Shown: positions 12,001 through 24,000 of the stretch, piece after piece
How the letters are laid out: every line of letters begins with the position of its first letter
Numbering within the stretch: the first letter of the stretch is position 1
Source: Lineus longissimus
Taxonomy: Eukaryota > Nemertea > Pilidiophora > Heteronemertea > Lineidae
Assembly (NCBI RefSeq): GCF_910592395.1
Contig: NC_088318.1
Coordinates: 11,718,349-11,782,348 of the forward strand
Length of the DNA: 64,000 bases
Direction: 5' to 3'
The notes under the pieces: model-generated
Told to the model about the DNA's origin: nothing
What the model saw: only the letters and a program-made list of their open reading frames with translations
Databases searched by the model: none
Made by a program: the position numbers and the translations under genes

Positions 12001-15000
12001 TGAATGGGTTCAAGGCAAATTCAAAGGCATTGGAAGCATTGAATATTTAACAAGGCAGTCCTAGACCACTCCTCAAATGGTGCCCAAGAGAAAGTCAGGA
12101 TCGTTCTAAGTGCTGTCGTTATTTCCACTCTGTTCTATTCCTACATGTTTTCCTGCTGTGAAACATCTTTCGTGTTGTCTTGTGTTGTACACTTGTATTG
12201 TGTGACAGACAGTGCTGCCATATAGTGGCGGTCATGAAAACATTCTATTTCATCATGTATTGCATACATCTGTCTTCCTTTAAAAGTAAGTCCTGGGATA
12301 TCATAAAGTGGCTTCCACCTGTGAAACCAAATTTCAGCGGCATGACAACTTTGAAGTATTGCTTTCCTCCATCTGCAACAGTTTTGGAGAAAATTGTGCA
12401 TAATAGATTTTGAAATTCCTGGTATAGACATGATGTAACCAATAAATAACTCTCTTAGTGTTAACATTTACTGCTCATGCTACTTGTAATTTGTCAATAA
12501 TCATCCTTGTTTTTGTGAACTGATACTGACGGCTTCTTTTCTGTAAACATAGTGATATGACCGCAGGGAGTCAGCAGGCTACTCCAAGATTGCCACTTGC
12601 CAAGAAAAGGTATCCAGCTGCTTACTAATCTTGCTTTACTTTAGTTTGCTTCGCTGCTTTGTTTTAGTACACTTATTTGGTGAAAAACAACAACCCATTG
12701 ACATCACGTCTGCAAGAGGCCTCTTGCCATGACATGTTATGATGTGAATCAGATGTTGTTCTTTGGTCCACAGTATCCTGCCATCTGAATTTAGACCTTT
12801 AAACTTATTTTCTTTTTAGCTGTTAATTTTCTATGTTACGATGAGGTTTTGGAAACTTTGAATGATTATTTGAATGTCGGTGTGGATGTATCTTATTCTT
12901 AAAGGTTGAATAGCGCCTCCAGAAGCAAGCAACAGCGCCACCCGTAGCAGAAATAAGCACTGCTTAGTGACGTCATGGTTTCCATATACGGCATCTCATT
13001 TGCATATTTTTACAACCTTATTTACTACGAGTTATAAATATGCCAGTAGCACGTGTATCATGCCGGGCGGCGCTGTCAGGTGTTTCAACTATGGGTTACA
13101 TAATCGGCTACAAAGAGGCCAGTGTTCTAGTAAATGAAGTTAGCAATGATAGCGAAAGAATGTTAGTGTATGTTACGCAGTCAATAGCGATAGTTGTGAG
13201 TTGGAGAGAGGAGAAAATGGAGAGAATAGTAGTATGGATTTCGAGTCGCCGGTGGATTCTGGGCCGGTGGAGAGCCGCGAGGCCCCTGATCCGAACAGTA
13301 GAGAAGAAATGGAGCAGCATATTATCCAAGACTTGTTTGACAACCATGACGACTCAAGATATTTGCCAGAATTGCCGGCAATGAACATGAGTGAAGAGGA
13401 GATGGGGCCATTCCAGCCAAGTGACCTAGCTGTCACTGCTCATGGCGAATGTCGGAGCCTCTAGCGACGCTGGTCTCGTCAGTACGCCAACGGCATTGAG
13501 GTGTTCCCCAAGGGTGGTGCAGACGCCAAGACGTGAGACTAACACCGGCGCGGTGACAGCTGTAGCAGATGGAGCCACGCCACTAACATTTTTCAAGCAT
13601 CCGAATGGTACCTTACAGATCCGCAAGGGGCGCGTTACCGAAAATGTTGCAAAAATCAATAACGTGATCGTAAATATTGTCATATTTTTCAAGATGAGAG
13701 TATGTAAATGATACGCAAACGGTAAACCAATAAAAGGCCAGTATCTATTGAACCTTACAAGTAATTTGGGGGCCTTGAAACTCCTTATATTTATCAATGA
13801 AACCTTATTCCCGCCTAAGGTTTTGACCGGGCCGTCCAAAACTCCCCATTTTTTGGCGGGCCCTTTCCTTTAACCTTGCTTTGGTGTACACTACAGCAAG
13901 CTCCAAGCTGCATGTTTCGATGCCCTTTGTAATTGATAACAGCATCTTTGATGATCATAATGCCTGCTGCAGTCATTTTCAAATTGCACCAGTTCACTTA
14001 TACAGCACTCTGGTACATACAAATGTAGTAAAACTCGTAAAAACAGCCGCAGTCTCACGCCGATCTGCACAGTAAGCACATGTGTTGTATGTTTTAAGTT
14101 CTGACGTTCTGTTGTTGAAGAATACTGTTGTGTACACCATGACATTTTCCGTTTTATTATCGCTGATGCACTAACAAACAGACGAATTTGGTGGCCTTAA
14201 TGAGGATGCTGTTCACCCATCTGAGGATTGCTGTTCTGCATGGTCACACGCAACGGTTGAGCTAGTGTCAGCCTAGTGATCGGGAGATGGCGGGTTCGAA
14301 ACCCCGGTGCCACTTTGTAACTCTCAACTACAGTGAAAAGCACTGCATAAGAACTCACTATACATGTATAATCATCATCATTTTATCTACCTCATTTTAT
14401 CTACCTATCTAACATAGAGCTTTATATTTTCCAGACAAGAGCTCGGTGCAGGTGGTGGTGGTGGTGGAGGTGGTGGGGGTGGACCCGCCCGCCTCGTGCT
14501 TGGCATGTTCACCATCTACCCAGCGTTTGGACAAGTCCTGCCCAACAATCACCAGACGATCAATGTGGAATGTGTTGCAGAATCTGCTGGAAAGTGTGAA
14601 GAGGTAAGAGGTCCTTTTTTGTTCTTGAATTTTCGATTTGAAGCCCAATATTGCTCAGTAATACTTCAGGCTTCTGGTATAAGTGCAAAGTGTATACTGT
14701 GCATAGCTCCATGCTTTGTCCATCCTTGGATACCAGAGTCCACCGCATGCATCTCCCCTTGCACATGAAGCTTGGTCATTAGTGCTGACTATACATGCTT
14801 CCCGAAATTGGTGGCTTGCATTGGAACTAACTTTTTCCCCCTTGCCGTCATTAAAGGCATTCAAGTGTGTTGGTCAACCATGACTATCTCCTTTGTCCCT
14901 CCACCATAAGGCCTAGTTTCCCCTTATGACATCACTATTTCGGACACTCAGCGCCCCATTTCTGGAAAGGTGTATAGGCCTGAGGGTGTGATTATCCTCT

Positions 15001-18000
15001 AGAGATATAAAATTTCATCTCTTCTACTCAGGAAATCGCCATCGACATTACCGATCGTGACCCGAAGGACCACAAGGAAGGCATTCCATACAAGCTGATC
15101 GCAGAAGCGTGTGTCCCGACCATCAACATCACTGACCTTGGCTCAATCTTTGAAGAACACAGAGTCTGTAAAAACCTCAGCATCTTCCATCATAACAATG
15201 CGGTAGGTGACTTCGCGTAGCATTATCAAAATACTCAAAATATTGCACTCAGAATATGAAATGCAATGAAATTATCATGAAATGCACAATTTTCACAATC
15301 TGGATTCAAAACATGAAAACACAATGTGCACAATTCTTAACAGCATTGGTATTATTATTGGGAAATTAGTTCAAGCGAAAAGATAAAATAACGTTTTCTC
15401 AGTCATCTAGTGACACAAATACTTCTCAGGTTTCTATAGTATCTTTTATTTCTCTGTTGTCTTTAGGTTGAAAGTGGTGGCATCTATGGAGAAGATGAAA
15501 ATCGTTTCGTCTTCAGTAACGTGATCGTGGGCAGCAAGGCCAAGGCACGGTTCAAGATCACCAACATGAATAAGGTGCCATGTGATGTGCTGTTCAATAT
15601 CAAACCAATTCTCAGCAAGCATATGTCCAAGTCGCAGGATATCTACGAGGTGGAGCCCGCGCGTGCGCAGATCGCAGCCCACAGCTACACGTATGCCAGT
15701 GTCACATTCACACCTCCTTCTATGCAGGTCAGTCTTCTTACATTGTCACATTTGATACAAACTTAGTTGGGTGGAATTCAGAATAAACTGTGTGTGATAT
15801 CTGTGTTTAGATTTCACACCTCCTTCTATGCAGGTCAGTCTTCTTACATTGTCACATTTGATACAAACTTAGTTGGGTGGAATTCAGAATAAACTGTGTG
15901 TGATATCTGTGTTTATATTGTTTTCCACTCGTGACTCCCAATACATACTAAAGTGAATCCGTTTTGCATGATTTCAGCAATTCAGTGCCATCTTTGAGGC
16001 AGCGATAGATGGAGTTCCCCAGGCGCAAGCCAAGGGTCGTCACCTGACCTTTGAGATCCAAGGAGAGGGCAACCTGCCCAGGATCTCTATTGCAAAGCCG
16101 TCTGTCCGCAACAGGAAGGGACAGCCGCTCTGTTTATTCAGACGTCTGCTTCTTGGACGCACAGACACACAGCTGCTTGTGCTGGTCAATGATGGAACAC
16201 TGGCGTGCAAGGTAGGTTCTGGTTTCTTGACCAAATCTGTATTGCCAATATGAGTTCTACTAAACAAGTGGGCCATGAGTGCCATGAGTGAGGAGCTATG
16301 GGCATTCACAGGAGGCTGTTTTTGGAGGCCTGCTGCATTGCCCTTGTTTATCTCCAACTTTGTGGAGTGTCTAATTCCCCTTGGTATAAGCTTGTCTAGC
16401 TTTGTTACAGGAATCAATCACTTTGGGCGGGACTACGATGTAGTTTCTTATTGAACTATTTTTCTTTAGGTTGATATTGATCTTCTTGACCCCGATGAGG
16501 CCTACCAGCTCAAGCCAAGCAGTGGCACCAATGCCATCATGAACACAGACAACACCCCAGAGGCCAAGAAGCGACCGCATACAGCCAGTCTCATCATGGG
16601 CGTCGGTGAACAGGCCAACTTTGATGTCGTCTTCAAACCAAATCTACCACAACGATCGCAAGCGCATGTCAAATTGACAGTCGTTAACAACCAGTATGAA
16701 GATTCGATTGTACAGCTGGTTGGCGAGGGTTACGAGGACGATATATCGTTGGATAATATACACAGCCTGTTCACGGCGAGCGACCCAGAGAAACTGGAAG
16801 GGAACATGGCGGATGAGGATGTTGAAGGTGAGAGGAAATTTCGTTCTATCAAAAACATTTGAACAAATGAAGTAGGCCATTCCCCCTATGACCCCAGTGC
16901 CCCCCTCTGGATCTGAACCTGCCTCTATGAAAATACATGTTTAGTGAATACCCGGTAGCTGTAATAAAAACTTTCTTCTTGGTTTAAACTATTGTTCTGT
17001 ATTTTCAGCTGCAAAGAACAACAGCGTCCATTTTGGTGATGTCCACATTGGGGAACCACGTGTTCTAACGTTCTCCCTGTCCAACCATTCTGTTGGAGAT
17101 TGCGTCAGATTCCAGTGGCCGGAGCATCCCGAGTTGAAATTCTCACCCCAAACGGGCCACCTCCACGCTGGATGCACAAAAGATATGACAGTCACTTTCA
17201 AAACCGATGCCCCAAAGTCTCTGACTGAACAAATCGTGCCGTGTAAAATCACCAAGATTACGTTCGATAAACCTGTGAACCAGGTAGCTGATTGGGACGA
17301 CAGGATGAGGACAGTGAAGTGGGTAGATGTTAGTCAGGTTTCGGCAGCAACATCTGATGGGTAAGCACAGACTGTAGTGTATCTGCCTTTACTTTACCCT
17401 GTTGGTCTCGGTTTAAGAACAGAGCAAGATATTAGCCTTTCAAAGACATCCAGCGATCTTAATATCCTTAATATTAGACCCTGCTTTCAAAGTCTCCGAA
17501 ATTGACTTGTAAATCGACTTCTTACAACAACTTTATGCCAGTCTGTGTTTCATAAATTATGTAAATGCAGAACTTTTGATGTTGGGATCTGGTATGATAT
17601 ACCCTTCTCATGGTCACAGGTCATCACATGCGCTTTGGTCTTTGGCTGTTTTATGATAGAACTCACATTGGCAAATAGTCACATGGAACTTAACCCTACT
17701 GTTTTTTTTCAGATCTGTGAAGCCGAATACCCCAGCAACTCCAGCTAATTTGAGACCAGCAAAGAAGAAAGTGGTGGAAACAGAGCCAGAGCCAGCCTTC
17801 CAAGAGATGGCTGAGAGCCAGAGAACGATTGACCTTCTTGTCTCGGCCACCGCCGATTTCTCCTCATACAAGTGTAAAGTTGAGAGCATCAAGTTCAAGG
17901 ATACACTCATGTTCCAGACAAGAGTTTTTGAGTGAGTCCACGGCAGTGTTTTTTATTTGTCTCCAGAGTTTGTTCTTTTCTTCAACATCTTCAGCATTCG

Positions 18001-21000
18001 ATGAACTTTTAGAATGTTTAACCATAAACTCTGCTTATCCTCACTGTACGACCTCTCAAGTTTGTTACAAGGCTTGTACCCTTTGGCCAGATTTGTTATC
18101 ATTGTTATTATTTGGTCTCTTGATCTGCATGGGTTCCTGTGAGACTGCCCTTCACCCTCTTTGGGTATGCCATGCACTGGCAGTGAAGTTCAACCTTAGT
18201 GTTAGAGAATTCCGGAGAGATGGTACTGAGAACAAATTTCAATTGGTCTCATCTCTTTCAGGCTGAACCTGAGCAACAAAGGCAACACTGCCATGGACTA
18301 CAACTGGCAGGTCGTAATGGAGGATGTGCCGCAGCAGAACCGCTCCGTAACGTTTGCCGAGAACGAGCGTCCATCATCCCAGGCTAGCTCTATCTTGAGT
18401 TGTGTCAGTGATACAGGGGTTGTGCCGTTCTCTATCGAGCCCGAGAGTGGCTCGATTTCGCCAGGAAAGAAGTCTTCATTTACAGTCAAGTTCTCACCAC
18501 TCGATGTCCATGAATTTGAAGGTCGATTGATCTGCAGGTAGGTGGTATATCCTTCTCTGCTTTAGAACCTTTGATCATGTAAAACCATGATGAATGCTGA
18601 GTCTTCTTTCAGTAGGTACCGTACATGTAACTCTGCTGACTGAAAATTTTACAAAAATCTTTATCTACAAATTCTTGGTCTGTTGAGCCCAGGTTGACTA
18701 AGTGTCACTGGCAAGTTCCGCTGGCACTTTCTAGTATCTTGAATTTTACTTAAATTTGCCACAGTTCTTGGTAAGTTCCATACTGAAACAGATGAAAAGG
18801 AATAAAGCACTCTAAAGATTAGTTTAGCTGAAAGTTATTCGTTTCTCCATGCAATGTGTAATTGTCATCGAATCATCATCCCAACAGGATTCCGAATCTT
18901 GAGGAGGGAAAGCAAGGTCCAGTCATCAGCGTCAAGGGGCAGAGTCTTCTGCCTTATTGTCACTTTGAGCTTGAAGACTCCGACTACATCAGCGGTGCAC
19001 GGCGAAACCCAGAGCTGCGTGGACCACGCGGCGCTCCTCCTGGTGCCACCTTGGATCAGAATACACGAGTCATTGAGTTCAACTCGATTGGAGTATCAGT
19101 CAAGAACACCAGGTAGTTATTGTCATCCAAAACATAGATCAGAATATAACAAATGAAGAAAAGTTGTTCATAAAACAGTCTCAACAATGCTCCTTTTAAA
19201 TTTTGAAACATTTTGTCAGATTCAGCAGACATCCTCTCTTGTAGTAATGACCATCAGACTGTCATTGTGTTGCCATGTGTTCTTTCAGGTTCTTCTCCAT
19301 AGTCAACCCGACCAACCAAACCTATGACTTCATGTGGGTGAATGAGGATGATCCAGACCCAAAGATTGTCTCAGTTTTCAAGTGCCTCACGATGAAGGGA
19401 TGTGTGCGCAGTGGCAAGAAACATGACGTATGTTGATGCGAGAAACAGATTATTTTACAGTGGCATTGTAGAAGATAAGACTTACTGTCGTAAGGTCTAT
19501 CAAGCCACACCTTTGTAATGAAAGAATAAAAGCATTGATAGAAAAGCCCCAGTTAGGACAGTCTGAATTATCGGTTCATACAAATGGTATATGCATTGGG
19601 AGTATTCGAATGTACATTTCAGTAGCCTTTTTGTAAAGGCAAGACTTTCGTCCAAGGACCTTTATGACCCTCCTGTTGTATTTGAATTGTTCTAAAAGAC
19701 AACAACACTTCGTTTCAGATCGGATTTGAATTCCTGCCAAATGAACTCGGCATTGTGGAATCGTTCTGGAGATTCATCATTCCAGAGCAGAACATTTCGA
19801 TTCCCTTCGTCCTCGTCGGCGACACCAAAGAACCAAGTGTTTCACTTGACCGATCCCATTTCAATTTCAAATCACTGCTCATTGGTAAGTATGTTAGTAT
19901 GCCTGATACTTGTAGGTCTTTGTTGTTCATACACCTGCTTCAATGTGTTTTGAGAAGCTTCCTTCCAGAACATGCCTGTGAGTCTTAATCTGTGCTGCCT
20001 GACCAGTTGAGCAGCATAAGCAACTCCATCGATGCATGAGGACATCATCATCGCATCAATCATTTGACATCTTTATCAAAACATTTGACATTTTGTTCAG
20101 GTCACGAAGCGAAGGAGATGGTCCATGTGATGAATAATGAGGACCTGCCGTTCCACTTCTCTTTTCTGGAGTCCTCCTGCTACAGTGCCGGACATGCAGC
20201 ACATCTACAAGTTGAGCCTATGAGTGGGATCGTACCCCCTAAGTCAATGTAAGTCAGTCCCCATCTTCTAAGTTGGCCTCTGTCTTTGGCCAGGGTGGAG
20301 GAATCCATCACAAGCCTCTGTCCACTTGGTTGGGGTATTTTGGTGCCCAATGATCAGCAATTGGTTCAAGGTGTTTCAGCCAAAGGGCATGGCTGTCTAA
20401 GTGAAGTAACTTGCTCAATATCACAAACAGTATGTCACTGTTACATTTTACATTTGTCACTTAATCGTTATCTCTCTACAGGTTCCCTGTGAACTTATAC
20501 TTCATCCCGCGCACTGACAAAGAAGTGAACTTCAACCTGATCTGCAACGTCAAGCGCAAGACGCTACCTCTAACTCTAAACGTCAAGGCAGAGGGCTACA
20601 CAATGAGCTGTACTGTCCTGTGTGAGGATTCCCAGGGAAGCCGAGTTGAGCTCTCGGACAGTGGACTCAATGAGATCAACTATGGACAGGTACATAAGAT
20701 TTGGTTCTTGCTGTAGGTGTAGCAATATCATTTTGAATCCAGAGAGACTAAGGGGGTCATGATTTCGACTTCTCCATTTCCAAGGTTTGAACTCCAAAGC
20801 TTCTGCTTACTGTTTCCTGGGTTTTTTCATGGTTATCCCTTGACATTACAGATTGAAGTGAATGAACATTCAATGAGAAACATCTTCATCGTCAACAATG
20901 GAAAGTTTAACTTTGATTACGAGTGGGAAGTCCAGGAGATAGGCTCGAAGAAGATGGTGTCGATCAGCCCAGGGAAGGGAGCCGTCAACCAAGGGGAGAG

Positions 21001-24000
21001 GCAGAAGTGTGTGATGTCGTTCTGTCCACCGTGTAAGACAGCCCTGAGAGGCTGTCAGTTGATCCTAAGGGTAAGATTGCATGAAGTTGCTTTTCATTCT
21101 CAGTTGAGTCAAGTCCGTGTCTTGATTCAATTCTTTGACTTTTCAATTTACAGTTAAAGCATTTGACTATGATAACAACTTTTTAACTCAAACTTGGAAA
21201 CTGTTTTCCTCAAAAACAGACGTAAACCAGTTGAAATAATGCATTGGTATCGCCTTTGGTTTAGGATCATCACTGATTAGTTTTCACATTTCATTATAGA
21301 TCTCGAACGGCCCCACCTATGTCTTGAATATCCTTGGAAATGGTGTCGTCCCTGGCCTTCACTTCTCCTTCCAACAGTATAACTTTGGTGCATGTTTCAT
21401 CCATCGCGCGGGCATGCCAACACACTCCACGCAGCTCATCATAACAAATAAGGACAAGAAAGAAGTCAGCGTTGACTGTCTGTACCAAGAAACTCAGTTC
21501 CTGCATCACGATTTTGAAGCCAGTGTCATCGCACCGGGGGAGTCTGCGGCAGTCAATCTCAGTTTCTTTCCACGCGAGGCTAAGAAATATCACGAGAAAG
21601 TTGAATTTGAGATTAACGGCCTCTCGAAACAAGTTGTCGAGATCATGGGTTCTGGTACTGAGATGAGAGTCGAGGTCGCGAACCCCAAGCAGAAAATCAC
21701 AAACTTTGGTGCCCTTAGAATTGATCATGTTGTCAAGAAGATTGTCCCGATTGTCAACAATAGTCCTGCACCGATCAGCTTCCATTTGGCGGTGACGCCA
21801 TCCGATCCGTTGTTGCAGCAGCCAGGCGTGCTGATACTGAGCCCGACGTCTGAGATCACGCTGGCACCACGAGGAGGCACGAGGAAGGTAGAGGTGGCAT
21901 TCGCTCCCAAGTCACGGGTGCCCCAGTTCACTGAAGAGGTAAACATCGTGTGTTGATTTATATACAAATCAAATCATTTGAATGCGTAGTTTCTGGTACA
22001 GTAAGGTAGTTCATGTAGTTTCTGATTATGCCATTATTAAGGACAGGCTTTTAATGATAACTTCATTTTCAATTTGCATCTTTCTAGGTGATGATGGAAT
22101 GTGCTGGGCTGTACCAACCACTGTTCGTACTGTCTGGCAGCTGCCAGGGTATCGAGATAACCTTGGATGCCGATGCTATCCCATTCGGAGCAGTGATTCA
22201 GAAGAGCCAGAGCACGCGTAGTGTTGTCATGAGCAACTCGGGCGATATTGGAGCAAGGTTTAATTGGGACATCGCCAAGTTTGCTCCTGACTTCAGCATC
22301 AGTCCTGTCGAAGGGTACATCTCTCCGGGGATGGAAGTCCCATTCGAGATAGCATTCCATCCACAAGAACAGAACCAGGACATCAGATACGAGGTGAGAT
22401 AAATGGACAACTCTCTGAGGGGTATTGCTGTCAAACAAGTCATTACAATTTAATTTGATGACCAGTATTTGGACATCTGTCTATTGCACACAGCATTGGT
22501 CAGTCCTAAGGCTATCCTTGATAGATAGCTTCTTCTGTACAAGGTCACCAACACTAATCTAGTTTTTGTTCAGAGTACAAGTAATCATGTAACTTCACTA
22601 ACATTACAATGGACTGATCTGGTCATGTGGGTTGTGTGGATAAAGGTACAGCTATTGAACAGCTATTGAACAGAAGTAAGTGAATGAGTATTTAACAAGG
22701 TGTGTATGGTTCTGCTTTCAGGGTCTTCGATGCCGCGTTGAAGGTGGCAAGCCGTTGAAGCTAACGCTAACCGGGATGTGTACCGGCGTTGCCCCGCTGA
22801 AGGAAGTCCAGCACTTCACGACGCACGTCCGACAGAAAGAGACCAAGAATCTCATGATTATCAATCGTACGAATCAAGTGTGGAAACTGAAACCGAAGAT
22901 CGACGGGGAATTCTGGACAGGTTCTGATACCATTGTTGTTGAGCCACAGCAGACGAAACCGTATGAACTGGCCTACAAGCCACTTGTGATGACACAGGAT
23001 AATAAAAAACACACTGTAAGTTGTCTGAAGCATCTTCTTCCTTGCATTTGCTTTCTTTTTATGGCTTTACTACAGAACCTGGCCTATGTCTCAAATAAAC
23101 CTGGCTGTGGTCTCTTGTTCCTCCTTTGATACCAGCACTTCACAAGTGTCAAAGCCATAGAAGAAGGACTACTGTTGCATGATTTTTCTCTTACTTTATC
23201 ATCTTTTCCCTTTTCCAGGGGACGGTCTTCTTCCCTCTTCCTGATGGTACAGGTCTGCTCTACCAGCTCCAGGGGACGTCGGAGCCGCCAAGACCCAACG
23301 GTAGAATAAGCCGTGACGTCCCATGTAAAACACAATATACAGAAATGCTGACCATTAGCAACTGGTTGAAGAAACCACAAAGGTAATATTTGTCATTTCA
23401 AGGCTGCTCAGTTGGCCCAGTTGACAATCTCCACAGTTTTCAGGGTCAGAATTGCTTCAAAGACTGCACCCTTATTACAGGTCACTGCTCAGTGACTTAT
23501 TTACGCAGAGAGAGCTTGCTGAGTTGTCTGTCACGATGTTTTGGCTGGAGGGTCTGATTTCCAAACTGAATTATCTACAAATAAGTTGAAGCTATCGTTT
23601 GCTCAGCCTGATTCTTTTCATTAGGATGACCTCACACCATTGGCTCCATAAGCGATAACGACATAGGATGTCAAAACCTTAGGCTTGAAGATGTCATTTA
23701 ATGGTAAGCACTTCCTTAAGATAATTATGTTTATTGTCCTTAGATTCAAGATCAAGTTTGAGATGATGAAGCCAGACAAACTCGACCCCGGCACGACTCT
23801 GAAAGGTCTTGACTACATCGATGTGCCAGGAAATGCCAAGCGAGATTATAAACTGACATTCAATGCTCACAAGGAAGGACTCTCGCAGGTCAAGGTAAGA
23901 AAGAGTACAGAGAGAAACAGAGATTCATTTGTAGCCCCCCTCTGCGAGGTATGAGAGAAGACAATTGGCATGTCCAGCCATACTAGTTGGTCAATTAACA

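Larger units (their letters stand above)
12610..14434 (+). other. HYDIN intron with an unusual GC-richer insert
   Basis: This 1.8-kb intron has two parts worth noting. One is the block at about 12903-13880, with its own TATA-like and AATAAA signals and overlapping open frames. The other is a SINE-like segment at 14236-14330. The remainder shows nothing I can name. Confidence 0.6.

Noticed and set aside
12899-13880. Firm call of a piggyBac-type transposon from flanking TTAA
   Set aside because: TTAA occurs at both edges but the inward termini match poorly, and no transposase motif is visible; kept only as a possibility.
20290-20440. Possible MIR/CORE-like SINE ('gtaacttgctcaatatcacaaacag')
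   Set aside because: Only a short, weak resemblance; no A or B box found nearby.
21294-21785. Antisense 163-residue open frame
   Set aside because: Lies opposite the 639-nt HYDIN exon 21300-21938, which encodes conserved ASH repeats in the sense frame.
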